A DNA stretch of 50,212 nucleotides from Candidatus Mediterraneibacter intestinavium (GTDB lineage: Bacteria; Bacillota; Clostridia; Lachnospirales; Lachnospiraceae), in contig DWXK01000087.1 of assembly GCA_019119205.1 (NCBI GenBank), positions 1 through 50,212 of the forward strand. The letters are read 5' to 3'. The notes below the pieces were generated by a model, which had not been told where the DNA came from, did no database searches, and worked only from the letters and a program-made list of their open reading frames with translations. A program made the translations under genes and the position numbers. Positions within the stretch are counted from its first letter, which is position 1, and each line of letters starts with the position of its first letter. This document shows, piece by piece, positions 32,300 to 41,372 of this stretch.

Positions 32300-33658
32300 A
32301 TGAAAAAGCTGACATTCAGAGAGCTTATATTTGTGGCAAGTATGCTGTTCGGACTGTTTTTTGGAGCGGGGAATCTGATCTTTCCCGCGTCTATGGGACA
32401 GATGGCGGGCAGCAGTATGTGGCAGGCGGCGGCAGGATTCCTGATCACGGGAGTCGGGCTGCCGCTTCTTGGCGTGGCTGCCCTGGGGATCAGCCGGGAG
32501 GACGGGCTCCTGGAACTGAGCAGCAGGGCGGGCAGAAGGTTCGGACTGTTCTTTACCTGCACGCTGTATCTGACGATCGGCCCCTTTTTCGCGATCCCCA
32601 GATGCGCTACAGTCTCCTATACTGTGGGGATCGAGCGGATCCTTCCGGGAACGGGGCAGAGCGTCGGGCTCGCCGTGTTTTCTTTCCTGTTTTTTGCTGC
32701 AGTGCTCTTCTTCTCCCTTCGCCCGGGGGAGATCCTGACCTGGGTGGGAAAAGTGCTCAATCCCCTTTTCCTGTGTTTTCTGGGGATACTGGTCGTGAGG
32801 GCCCTGATCTCTCCCATGGGCGGGATCGGGGCGGCAGAAGCTTCCGGAGCCTATGCGGACAGCGCGTTTTTTACAGGTCTTCTGGAAGGGTACAATACAA
32901 TGGATGCGCTGGCAGGGCTCGCCTTCGGGATCATCGTTGTGGATGTGATCCGCTCCCTGGGAGTGGAAAAACCGGAGGATGTGGCAGAGAGCACGGTGAA
33001 GGCAGGATTGTTCAGTTCCCTCCTCATGGCAGTGATCTATATCCTGGTGACTGTCATCGGCGCCCAGAGCCGGGGCGTGTTCCAGGCATCCGCTAACGGG
33101 GGAGAGGCACTGGCGGATATCGCGGACTATTATTTCGGCAGTGTGGGAGCAGTGATCCTGGCGGTCACAGTCACGGTGGCATGCCTGAAGACCGCGGTGG
33201 GACTGATCACAAGCTGCGGAGAGACTTTTGCGAAACTGTTCCCGAAGGGACCATCCTACTCTGTATGGGCGGTGATCTTCTGTATCGTTTCGTTCCTGAT
33301 CGCCAATCTGGGACTGGACTCGATCATCGCCTGGTCCATGCCGGTACTGATGTTCCTCTATCCTGTCGCGATCGTGCTGGTCGCGCTGACGCTGACAGGG
33401 AGATTTTTCGGGGACAGCCCCGTCGTCCTGCGGTGGACGCTCGGGTTTACCGCAGCTGCAGCCATCTTTGACTTCCTCCGTGCGCTCCCGGGGCAGATGC
33501 AGGATCTTGCTCCGCTGGGATGGCTGGCGGATCTCGCGGGAAGGATCCTGCCGTTTTCAGAGCAGGGGTTCGGCTGGGTGGTGCCGGCGGTCCTGGGACT
33601 GGCTGTGGGGCTGATGTGCCGGAGAAGGGAGCAGAGAAGAGGGGCGGACGTGAGATGA
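32300..33658 (+). CDS. brnQ: Branched-chain amino acid transporter BrnQ (LIVCS family)
   Basis: 452 residues with about twelve membrane helices. The N-terminal family signature SMLFGLFFGAGNLIFPASMGQ is at residues 14-34. It takes up leucine, isoleucine and valine with sodium. The gene has its own promoter and leader hairpin, and ends 19 bases before the radical SAM gene, which may therefore be cotranscribed although the functions are unrelated. Confidence 0.92.
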   Translation: MKKLTFRELIFVASMLFGLFFGAGNLIFPASMGQMAGSSMWQAAAGFLITGVGLPLLGVAALGISREDGLLELSSRAGRRFGLFFTCTLYLTIGPFFAIPRCATVSYTVGIERILPGTGQSVGLAVFSFLFFAAVLFFSLRPGEILTWVGKVLNPLFLCFLGILVVRALISPMGGIGAAEASGAYADSAFFTGLLEGYNTMDALAGLAFGIIVVDVIRSLGVEKPEDVAESTVKAGLFSSLLMAVIYILVTVIGAQSRGVFQASANGGEALADIADYYFGSVGAVILAVTVTVACLKTAVGLITSCGETFAKLFPKGPSYSVWAVIFCIVSFLIANLGLDSIIAWSMPVLMFLYPVAIVLVALTLTGRFFGDSPVVLRWTLGFTAAAAIFDFLRALPGQMQDLAPLGWLADLAGRILPFSEQGFGWVVPAVLGLAVGLMCRRREQRRGADVR

Positions 33659-33677
33659 CAGAAATGGGGGTGAGCGC

Positions 33678-34793
33678 ATGACGCTTCATACAGTGCTGGT
33701 CAAACCGGCTTCCGGACTGTGCAATATGCGGTGCAGCTACTGTTTTTACTGCGACGAGATGGAAAAACGTGAAGAAGGAGTCCGCGGGATGATGTCCGTG
33801 GATACGGCGAAAAACCTGATAAAAAAGGCGATGAGGCAGGCAAAAGACGAGGTCTGTTTTGCCTTTCAGGGGGGAGAGCCGACTCTGCGGGGGCTTGATT
33901 TTTTCCGGGAGGTGGTCCGGCTTGAGGAGCGTTTCAACCGGAGAGGCATCCGTGTGATAAACACGCTTCAGACAAACGGGTACGCCATTGATGAGGAGTG
34001 GTGCCGTTTTTTTAAGGAACATGATTTTCTGATCGGCATATCGGTGGATGGGACAGAAGAACTGCATGACAGATACCGGCATGACGCGGCGGGAGGTCCG
34101 ACCTATTCGCGGGTCAGGCGGGCTGCAGAGCTGCTTGACAGGTACGGCGTGGCCTACAATATCCTCACTGTCGTGACACGCCCGGTCGCAGAGCATGCAA
34201 GAGAGATATACATGGAATATAAAAAGAACGGCTGGGATTACCAGCAGTATATCGCCTGCCTCGATCCGTCGGACGAGGAGCCGGGGAAACAGGAGTATTC
34301 CCTGACGCCGGAAGCTTACGGAATGTTCCTGACAGAACTTTTCCGGCTGTGGGAGAAGGACTGGAGAAAGGGAAAAGCGCCTTACATCCGGCAGTTTGAA
34401 AATTATATCGGGATCCTCATGGGAATCCCGCCGGAGTCCTGCGAGCAGAGAGGGACCTGCAGCGTACAGTGCGTGGCGGAAGCGGACGGAAGGGCATACC
34501 CGTGTGATTTTTACGCCATGGACGGATACTGCCTGGGAAATTATAATGATAACAGCATCGGGGAATTTTTCGAAAGTGAGACGGCAAAACACTTTGTGGA
34601 GGAGTCTCTGAAACACGACGAGGCGTGCAGGGAGTGCCGCTGGTTTCATCTTTGCCGCAACGGATGCCGCAGACACAGGATGCAGGATGAGGAAACGGGG
34701 CTTTACAGAAATCATTTCTGTGCGGGATATCAGATGTTTTTTGAGAAATGTGCTCCGAGAATGAAAGAGATCGCTGACTATCTCAGTAAATGA
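33678..34793 (+). CDS. Anaerobic sulfatase-maturating enzyme (radical SAM, SPASM)
   Basis: 371 residues. The radical SAM cluster motif CX3CX2C is C15, C19, C22 (GLCNMRCSYC). The C-terminal SPASM region has the cysteines for two further 4Fe-4S clusters (CEQRGTCSVQCVAEADG, YPCDFY, then ACRECRWFHLCRNGC). This family converts the active-site Cys or Ser of sulfatases to formylglycine without oxygen. Its likely client is the Cys-type sulfatase encoded at 43063-44529, about 9 kb away. Start has GGGGGTG upstream. Confidence 0.93.
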   Translation: MTLHTVLVKPASGLCNMRCSYCFYCDEMEKREEGVRGMMSVDTAKNLIKKAMRQAKDEVCFAFQGGEPTLRGLDFFREVVRLEERFNRRGIRVINTLQTNGYAIDEEWCRFFKEHDFLIGISVDGTEELHDRYRHDAAGGPTYSRVRRAAELLDRYGVAYNILTVVTRPVAEHAREIYMEYKKNGWDYQQYIACLDPSDEEPGKQEYSLTPEAYGMFLTELFRLWEKDWRKGKAPYIRQFENYIGILMGIPPESCEQRGTCSVQCVAEADGRAYPCDFYAMDGYCLGNYNDNSIGEFFESETAKHFVEESLKHDEACRECRWFHLCRNGCRRHRMQDEETGLYRNHFCAGYQMFFEKCAPRMKEIADYLSK

Positions 34794-34814
34794 GACAGTC
34801 AGCGATCTTTTCTA
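34766..34814. terminator. Bidirectional terminator between convergent genes
   Basis: AGATCGCTGACT (34768-34779) pairs with AGTCAGCGATCT (34797-34808), followed by a T-rich stretch. The left arm lies inside the last codons of the radical SAM gene. It faces the end of the fucosidase gene. Confidence 0.75.
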
Positions 34815-34831
34815 ACGGCGTCTGTGCGGTC

Positions 34832-36190
34832 TTATTCCGTAACGGCGCAGAAGCCTTCGGCGTAGAATGCGCCTCCCATTGGCAGGTTTTCCGTAAAGAG
34901 AGTGACCGTATTTCCGTCCTGGCGGAAATGCACCGGAGTGCCGGTCCGCATACAGGTGACGGCTTTTACAGGCCTTTCGGAGAGAAGAGAGATCTGCTCC
35001 GGAAGAGAGGGAGTATCTCCGTATGCATAGAAGACATATATTTTGTCCTTTTTCTGTGTATAGAACAGATCTTCCCCGAAATACGGAGCGCAGATGCGCG
35101 TCCCATATATGCCGTCTCCGCAGATCTTAAGCCATGCGCCCATGTCCTGCAGAGAGCGTACCGCAGGAGCGGGAAGCTGTCCGTCCGGCTGCGGCGCGAT
35201 ATTGAGAGCCAGATTTCCGCCTTTGCTCACAACGTCCAGGAGGAGAAGGACAAGCTGATGCCCGCTCTTAAACGTATCCGTGTAGTGGAAAGAAAACTTT
35301 TTTCCCACGGTCGTACACGTTTCCCACGGGACACTGAGGGCTGTCTCCGGTACGGTTTTTTCCGGCGTGATGAAGTTCTCATACTCTCCGCCGCAGGTGC
35401 GGTCAGAGACGATCAGGTGGGGCTGGGAGGAAGAGCGGATCTCCTCGACGATCTCTCCGAGGCGGATATCCTGCCCCAGATTGTCGGGGCGCACCCAGCC
35501 GCCGTCCAGCCACAGGACATCGACTTTGCCGTATCCGGTGCAGAGTTCACGGATCTGCCGGTGCGTGAACTGCACGTATTTCTCCCAAAGCTCAGGATTC
35601 TCCGCGATATCATAATTTACATTTCTGTCGGTCGCGGGACCGAACTGAGGAGCCCAGTAATACTCGCTGTTCCAGTCCGGTTTGGAAAAGTACACAGAGA
35701 TACCGAGTCCCTGTCTGCGGAATTCCCGGAAGAGCGCGCCCACGATGTCCGCATCTTTATGCGTGTGGAACGGGCAGCTCTCTGCCGTGATCTTATAGTC
35801 GGTCGTTTCTGTGTCATACATACAGAATCCGTCGTGATGCTTTGTCGTGAAAAGCAGGTATCTGAACCCGCACTCAGCAGCCAGCCGTGCCCATCCTTCG
35901 GGATCAAATTTGACGGGATTGAATGTTTTGTTCGCGTCCCGGTACTGCTGCTTGCATGTCTCGATATCATCCCATGTCATGTCTTCCTGACTCCATGAGG
36001 CGTCCCCGTCGCATAGCGGCCAGCTCTCGTAAGTGCCGAGCTGGCATCCGGGCGCCCAGTGCATCATCAGACCCAGTTTCTGGTCCATAAACCATTCCAG
36101 ATGCTCCCTGACTGCTTCTGATCTCGGGGGAATGTATTCTTCCGGTGCGGTATAGTTGTGTATACCGTTAACGATAAGTGTTTTAGCCAT
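34832..36190 (-). CDS. GH29 alpha-L-fucosidase
   Basis: 452 residues. GH29 hallmarks: TTKHHDGFCMYD (residues 115-126) and the nucleophile D229 in VDVLWLDGGW. No signal peptide, so it removes fucose from imported oligosaccharides in the cytoplasm. Start ATG at 36190 has AAAGGAG upstream. It lies 85 bases downstream of the YesM kinase gene on the same strand with no clear terminator between, so it is probably the third gene of the response regulator/kinase operon. It works with the sulfatase and importer encoded on the other side of the divergent promoter. Confidence 0.92.
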   Translation of the reverse strand: MAKTLIVNGIHNYTAPEEYIPPRSEAVREHLEWFMDQKLGLMMHWAPGCQLGTYESWPLCDGDASWSQEDMTWDDIETCKQQYRDANKTFNPVKFDPEGWARLAAECGFRYLLFTTKHHDGFCMYDTETTDYKITAESCPFHTHKDADIVGALFREFRRQGLGISVYFSKPDWNSEYYWAPQFGPATDRNVNYDIAENPELWEKYVQFTHRQIRELCTGYGKVDVLWLDGGWVRPDNLGQDIRLGEIVEEIRSSSQPHLIVSDRTCGGEYENFITPEKTVPETALSVPWETCTTVGKKFSFHYTDTFKSGHQLVLLLLDVVSKGGNLALNIAPQPDGQLPAPAVRSLQDMGAWLKICGDGIYGTRICAPYFGEDLFYTQKKDKIYVFYAYGDTPSLPEQISLLSERPVKAVTCMRTGTPVHFRQDGNTVTLFTENLPMGGAFYAEGFCAVTE

Positions 36191-36275
36191 GATATTCTGC
36201 TCCTTTTCTTGTATCCGGACAAAAAAACCGGACGGTTTCTTCTAATATACCGCCCGGCTGTCATATTGGAAAGAG

Positions 36276-38060
36276 TCATTTCTTTTCATCAGGTGTACTT
36301 TTTTTATCCTGGCAGATCGTAAGCGTAGCGGCAAGGCGCCCGTTTTCATCGATAGAAAATGAGAGGCCGCTGTTTCCTCCGAAATGCAGACGGATGCGCT
36401 CGTTTACGTTGCGTATCCCGAATCCGTGGGAGACCTTCAGATCCACGTCCTCGTACCGGAGATAGGCATTGAGTTTGTCGGGATCCGCGCCCCTTCCGGT
36501 ATCGGTCACCTGCACGAAGAGCCTGCCGCCTTCCTCCCATGCACGGAGAAAGACAGTGATGCCGGCGTCCTGGCGCGTGATGCCGTGCCGGATCGAATTT
36601 TCTACCAGAGGCTGCAGAGTGAATTTTGGGATAAAGATCTCTGTGTCCGGCTGGTATGCCGTGATCTCAAGCCGGATCTCCTGGCGGAAACGCAGTGTAT
36701 AGATGGAGATATACTCCCGGATATTTTCCACCTCTGTGTGGATGCTGACAAGCTGGTCGGGTTCTGTGATGCTATAGCGCATCAGATTGGCGATAGAGTC
36801 TACCGTGGCGGCGATATCGTCCTGATCACGCATCAGCGCCATGTAGTTCACGGTATTCATGGCATTTAATACAAAGTGCGGATTCATCTGTGCCTGAAGC
36901 GCCTTCAGTTCGCTGATCCTTCTTTCTTCTGCAGATCTCTGTATCTGTTCGTTCAGCCGGTTGACACGGCGGATCAGATCTGCAAAACTGGTGTTCAGCC
37001 GGCGGATCTCCGTCGGACCGGAGCCTGAAAACGCCGACAAGTCTACACTGCGCGTGTCCTGGATGCTCTCGATCTTCCGGGTCAGCTGAACCACCGGACG
37101 GGTGATGCCTCTTGAGAGCAGAAGGGAGGACAGTGCGCCGATGACGAGGAAAAAGAGCGAGCAGAACAGATAAGGGAGCATGACGGTGTGGAGCTGTTCC
37201 GTGATATCGCTGTATGGCGTAAGGAAGAGGAGCTGCAGTCCCCAGTCAAGTTCCGCCGAACTGTATATATAAGAACTGCCGTTCATCCCCAGCCTCTGAT
37301 GAGAGGTGTCTCCAAGAAACTGTTCCGCTGCGTCCGACAGGTCGGGAAGTGTGTCCGACTGGTACAAAAGGGCTCCGTCACGGCTGAAGAGCGCAAATCC
37401 GCTGTTGGCTGTGAGCGGATGAAAAGAAAAGATCTGCGGGATGCGGTTCGCCGGCACACGGCAGAGGAGTACTCCGACCCCGTCTTCCAGGCGTGGACCG
37501 GAATAATGGCTGTTCTGGAGCTTTTTGGCAAAACAGAGATACCCGTCTTCTCCGTCTACAAAGATATACTGGCGTGAGACCTGGTCAAGTGCATGGCTGT
37601 ACCACTCGCTGTCAAGGACAGTGTCTGCACTGAAGAGACGGCTGACGCGCCGGACCGTGGTATCAGAGCCAAAAAGCGTGCTCACCGGAAGTTCCGGATT
37701 GATATAAAGTACGGAAGAAAACCCTTTGTTGGACAGGGTAGTCTGGGAATTCAGGATATAAGTTATCCGGCTGTTCAGTTCGGATTTCGTCTGAAGATCC
37801 TCCAGCCTGTCATCGCCAACCGGTCTGGAAAGCAGATTCCCCAGCTCCTCATCTGAGGTATACATATAAGTGAGCTGGTCCAGCTCCTGTGTGAAAAGGC
37901 GGCACAGAGAGTTGTTGGCATCCACCAGAGAGTCATATGACGCCAGGATCTGGTTGGTGATGGAATGCTGGAAGAGGCCATAGGTGACCAGGTTCAGTGT
38001 GATCAGTATGCCGGAGATGATCAGGCATATGATCAGAAAGCTGCGTTTGGTGATGCTCAT
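36276..38060 (-). CDS. YesM-type sensor histidine kinase
   Basis: 594 residues. Membrane segment 1 at about 6-29, a large extracellular sensor domain, membrane segment 2 near 297-320, HAMP, then the His_kinase domain with H395 in MNPHFVLNAMNTV and a HATPase_c domain with VTDTGRGADP and GFGIRNVNERIRL. Its start overlaps the stop of the YesN-type regulator by 4 bases. The kinase probably senses the oligosaccharide imported by the divergent transporter. Confidence 0.92.
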   Translation of the reverse strand: MSITKRSFLIICLIISGILITLNLVTYGLFQHSITNQILASYDSLVDANNSLCRLFTQELDQLTYMYTSDEELGNLLSRPVGDDRLEDLQTKSELNSRITYILNSQTTLSNKGFSSVLYINPELPVSTLFGSDTTVRRVSRLFSADTVLDSEWYSHALDQVSRQYIFVDGEDGYLCFAKKLQNSHYSGPRLEDGVGVLLCRVPANRIPQIFSFHPLTANSGFALFSRDGALLYQSDTLPDLSDAAEQFLGDTSHQRLGMNGSSYIYSSAELDWGLQLLFLTPYSDITEQLHTVMLPYLFCSLFFLVIGALSSLLLSRGITRPVVQLTRKIESIQDTRSVDLSAFSGSGPTEIRRLNTSFADLIRRVNRLNEQIQRSAEERRISELKALQAQMNPHFVLNAMNTVNYMALMRDQDDIAATVDSIANLMRYSITEPDQLVSIHTEVENIREYISIYTLRFRQEIRLEITAYQPDTEIFIPKFTLQPLVENSIRHGITRQDAGITVFLRAWEEGGRLFVQVTDTGRGADPDKLNAYLRYEDVDLKVSHGFGIRNVNERIRLHFGGNSGLSFSIDENGRLAATLTICQDKKSTPDEKK

Positions 38061-39151
38061 GAATGCGCCTCCTTTTCGGGAAGGTCAGGGTGAAGGTCCC
38101 TTGAACTGTAGAGATTGCGGTATTCGCTGGGAGTCATGCCTGTCTGTTTCTTGAAAGATCTGGCAAAATAGTGCGGATCTTCGTATCCCGACCGGGCGCA
38201 TACGTCTTTGATGGGGATGGAGATATCCTGCAGCAGTTCCTGGGCGCAGAGCAGACGCTGGCGGGAAAGATAGCTGCTGATCGTCTGTCCCATTGCCTGT
38301 TTAAAGACCGTGCTCAGATAAGGAAGAGACAGGTTGGCGCGGTCTGCAAGCTGGGAGATATTAAAGCCGGGATCAGAGAAACATTCCTGGATCACCTGGA
38401 TACAGTGCGCCACGATCGGCTGTTCATATTCACTTTTCCTGTTCCTGGCGTACGCCATGAGCTCCTGGCAGCGGGTGTAAAGATAAGAAACCCGTTCCGG
38501 AGGTGAGGAGAGATCCCAGTAGTCGTCCATCCCCTGCTTTTTCATGTCTTCAAGAGAGGACTTATCTTTGCCGATCTCACTCTGGTAGGAAAAGGTGTAG
38601 TTCAGCAGTGTAGAGCCGAGCGTACCTGCCGTGTCATGGAGGAGCGCTTCGGCAAGCACTCCGTCGTGCAGAAATTCATAGACGGTTTTCTCATCTCCAC
38701 GCCGCAGAAGGGAGAGCATCCGGTCTTTCAGAGCCTCACTTCCGGTCAGGCGCCGGATCTCTTTCTTTGCCGCAAGGTCCTTGCCTATCTTCGTGAGAAG
38801 AAGTTCCAGTTCTTTTATCTTCTGCCTGGTGACAGGCTTCAGGATGTAATCTGTCACGCGGTACTGCAGCGCTTTCTGCGCATATTCAAATTCACTGTGC
38901 CCGCTCAGGAGGATGATGCGGGTGCCGCGGTGATTCTCGTACAGATAGCGGGAAAGTTCTATGCCGTTCATGCGGGGCATCTTGATATCTGCGACAACGA
39001 CATCGGGAGGGTTGTCCTCGATCATCGAGACGGCTTCTACCCCATCTGTGGCGCAGCCTGCCAGTTCGCCGTTGAAATCATCCCAGTGCAGCATCCGGCA
39101 CAGCCCTTCAAGGGCAAGATAGTCATCGTCCACAAGCAGTACTTTTATCAT
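38057..39151 (-). CDS. YesN-type response regulator with AraC domain
   Basis: 364 residues from the ATG at 39151, preceded by AGGAGGAAG; a longer in-frame start is not supported. Receiver domain with VDDD and D55 in VVVADIKMPRMNG, followed by a helical linker, and an AraC double helix-turn-helix at about 258-355 (NISQLADRANLSLPYLSTVFK, then KDVCARSGYEDPHYFARSFKK). It probably activates the divergent importer operon and its own operon with the fucosidase. Confidence 0.92.
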   Translation of the reverse strand: MIKVLLVDDDYLALEGLCRMLHWDDFNGELAGCATDGVEAVSMIEDNPPDVVVADIKMPRMNGIELSRYLYENHRGTRIILLSGHSEFEYAQKALQYRVTDYILKPVTRQKIKELELLLTKIGKDLAAKKEIRRLTGSEALKDRMLSLLRRGDEKTVYEFLHDGVLAEALLHDTAGTLGSTLLNYTFSYQSEIGKDKSSLEDMKKQGMDDYWDLSSPPERVSYLYTRCQELMAYARNRKSEYEQPIVAHCIQVIQECFSDPGFNISQLADRANLSLPYLSTVFKQAMGQTISSYLSRQRLLCAQELLQDISIPIKDVCARSGYEDPHYFARSFKKQTGMTPSEYRNLYSSRDLHPDLPEKEAHS

Positions 39152-39187
39152 AGATATCTTCCTCCTCATCTGTAACTCACATTTGAT

Positions 39188-39241
39188 AACGATCTGTAAC
39201 GATCATCGGGTATTATAGCATATGCCTGACGGATTTGTGAA
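39188..39241 (-). promoter_or_regulatory. Promoter of the leftward regulator/fucosidase operon with tandem repeat
   Basis: Minus-strand TTCACA (39241-39236), an 18-base spacer and TATAAT (39217-39212). Just downstream of the predicted start, AACGATC occurs twice (39188-39194 and 39198-39204), exactly one helical turn apart, a plausible binding site for a regulator. Confidence 0.55.
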
Positions 39242-39247
39242 TTATTT

Positions 39248-39281
39248 CCTAAAAATAATGAGGAGAGGTACTTTTTTTAGG
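39248..39281. repeat. Inverted repeat in the divergent promoter region
   Basis: CCTAAAAA (39248-39255) and TTTTTAGG (39274-39281), perfect 8-base arms separated by 18 bases, midway between the divergent promoters. A shared operator for the YesN-type regulator is one reading. Confidence 0.45.
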
Positions 39282-39329
39282 CAGATAGCATCAGATAAAA
39301 AAGATGCACCTCATATGAAAATTGTGCCG

Positions 39330-39359
39330 TTGTTGAAGTTCGGGCACGGATGATACACT
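39330..39359 (+). promoter_or_regulatory. Possible promoter of the LplABC-like importer operon
   Basis: TTGTTG (39330-39335), an 18-base spacer and TACACT (39354-39359). Both boxes are weak, as expected for an activator-dependent promoter. Confidence 0.4.
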
Positions 39360-39395
39360 TTACGTAGAAAAACACGGAAAGAAAAGGGGAATGTT

Positions 39396-40352
39396 ATGAA
39401 AACTACAACTACAAACCCGGCTGTCGTGAAAAAAAAGAAAAAAAGTTTTTGGCAGGTATTTAAGAAAAACCTTCCACTGACTATCATGGCAGCGCCGGGA
39501 CTGATCGTTATGATCCTGTTCCGCTACCTTCCTATGTCGGGGCTGCTCCTGGCGTTTAAGCGTTTCAGTGTCAGAGACGGGATCTTTGGGAGCGAGTGGA
39601 TCGGATTCGACAATTTTGAATTCCTGTTCAAGACGACGGATGCGTGGATCATCACTCGAAACACGCTGCTCTACAATGGAATGTTCATTATCCTGGACCT
39701 TGTGATGGCGGTTGCTATGGCGATCGGGCTGAATGAACTTTTGAAAAAACGCAGGGCAAAGATCTATCAGACGATCTTTATGGCGCCTTACTTCCTGTCC
39801 TGGGTTGTCGTTTCATTTATGGCATTTTCGCTGTTCAGTGTGGACGACGGTCTGTTCAACCACCTGCTCAATTATTTCGGGTTTGCCGGAGTGGACTGGT
39901 ACTCTGAGCCGGGAAAATGGCCGTTTATCCTGACGTTTTTCCAGATCTGGAAAACGATCGGATACTCTACGGTCATGTACCTGAGTTCTCTGACAAGCAT
40001 CCCGAACGATTACTATGAAGCTGCGGTGATCGACGGGGCGACGAAATGGCAGCAGATCAAAAATATCACTCTGCCGTGCCTGAAATCTATGATGATCGTT
40101 CTGACGATCCTGGCGATCGGAAGGATCTTCTACGCTGACTTTGGTCTGTTCTTCCAGCTTCCGAGGGATTCGGGACCGCTGTATGATGTGACACAGGTTA
40201 TTGATACATATGTATACAGAGCGCTCAAAGAGACCGGAAATGTCGGCATGGCATCTGCGGCAAGTTTGTACCAGTCGATTGTAGGATTTGTCCTTGTGGT
40301 AGGAACAAACCTCGTCGTACGGAAGATAGATTCGGACAGCGCATTATTCTGA
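39396..40352 (+). CDS. CUT1 ABC sugar permease (LplB-like)
   Basis: 318 residues. A lysine-rich cytoplasmic N-terminus (VKKKKKSFWQVFKKN) leads into six membrane helices; the EAA loop is EAAVIDGATKWQQIKNITLP, near residue 208. LplB/YteP-type permeases serve complex glycan oligosaccharides and are commonly governed by YesM/YesN pairs, here divergent. First gene of the importer operon; no ATPase gene accompanies it. Confidence 0.92.
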   Translation: MKTTTTNPAVVKKKKKSFWQVFKKNLPLTIMAAPGLIVMILFRYLPMSGLLLAFKRFSVRDGIFGSEWIGFDNFEFLFKTTDAWIITRNTLLYNGMFIILDLVMAVAMAIGLNELLKKRRAKIYQTIFMAPYFLSWVVVSFMAFSLFSVDDGLFNHLLNYFGFAGVDWYSEPGKWPFILTFFQIWKTIGYSTVMYLSSLTSIPNDYYEAAVIDGATKWQQIKNITLPCLKSMMIVLTILAIGRIFYADFGLFFQLPRDSGPLYDVTQVIDTYVYRALKETGNVGMASAASLYQSIVGFVLVVGTNLVVRKIDSDSALF

Positions 40353-40367
40353 CAGGAGGGGTTACGG

Positions 40368-41309
40368 ATGAAAAGTATATTTAAGAGGAAAAAGAACAGG
40401 GATGAAGGGGTCCCTGATCTGACGATAAACCGGATATCCAAAAAAGCTGATATCGTGCTGAATATCTGCTTCTCCGTCTGGACTCTGGCCTGTGTGCTCC
40501 CGCTCCTGCTCGTGGTGATCGTGTCATTCAGCAGTGAGCAGAGTATTTTTGAAAACGGGTACAGTTTCTTCCCGTCTGAGTGGAGCCTGGCTGCATATGA
40601 GTTTTTCTTTAAACTGGGAGACCAGCTCATCCGCTCCTATGGGATCACGATCTTCGTGACTGTAGTCGGAACGCTGTTCAGCCTGGCGATCAGTGCAAGT
40701 TTTGCATATGTGCTCAGCCGTAGCGATTATGCATACAACAGGCTGTTTACGCTGCTGATGCTCTTTACGATGCTGTTCAACGGAGGAATCGTTGCAACAT
40801 ATATGGTGAACACACAGATGCTTGGTCTGGGGAACAGCGTATGGGCACTGATCTTCCCGATGTCGTTCAATGCATTCTATATCGTGGTGCTGAGGACCTT
40901 CTATAAGAGTATACCGGTTGAGCTGATAGAGGCCGCGAGAGTGGACGGAGCCACTGAGTTCAAGACATTCTTCCGGATCGTGCTCCCGCTTTCCAAACCG
41001 GGTATCGCAACGATCGGTATGTTTACGATGATCGCATACTGGAACGACTGGTTCCTTGGAATGCTCTATATCATAGATCAGGAAAAATATCCTGTGCAGA
41101 CGCTGCTGTGGAGTATGCAGAACAGTCTGGAATTTATGAAACAGTCTTCGGCAAATGCACTGGAATATGCCGAGATGGCAGCCAATGCGCCGACTGACAG
41201 CGGACGTATGGCTCTTACCGTACTTGTAGTCCTTCCGATCCTTCTGGCGTATCCGTACTTCCAGAAATATTTCGTAAAAGGACTTACAGTAGGCGGAGTC
41301 AAGGGCTGA
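40368..41309 (+). CDS. CUT1 ABC sugar permease (YtcP-like)
   Basis: 313 residues, preceded by AGGAGG. Six membrane helices, EAA loop EAARVDGATEFKTFFRIVLP near residue 186 and C-terminus LTVGGVKG, typical of LplC/YtcP proteins. It pairs with the permease 15 bases upstream. Confidence 0.92.
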   Translation: MKSIFKRKKNRDEGVPDLTINRISKKADIVLNICFSVWTLACVLPLLLVVIVSFSSEQSIFENGYSFFPSEWSLAAYEFFFKLGDQLIRSYGITIFVTVVGTLFSLAISASFAYVLSRSDYAYNRLFTLLMLFTMLFNGGIVATYMVNTQMLGLGNSVWALIFPMSFNAFYIVVLRTFYKSIPVELIEAARVDGATEFKTFFRIVLPLSKPGIATIGMFTMIAYWNDWFLGMLYIIDQEKYPVQTLLWSMQNSLEFMKQSSANALEYAEMAANAPTDSGRMALTVLVVLPILLAYPYFQKYFVKGLTVGGVKG

Positions 41310-41372
41310 TATACTATGTATTCAGAACGCAGGGCGTTTTGATAGATTAAATCTTTAAGAGGAGGAAAAATT

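Noticed and set aside
33447-34715. 422-codon ORF on the minus strand
   Set aside because: It lies antisense to the radical SAM maturase, whose cysteine motifs and ribosome site are clear. The antisense frame has no recognisable domain.
34790-35998. 402-codon ORF on the plus strand
   Set aside because: Antisense shadow of the GH29 fucosidase. No ribosome site and no family resemblance.
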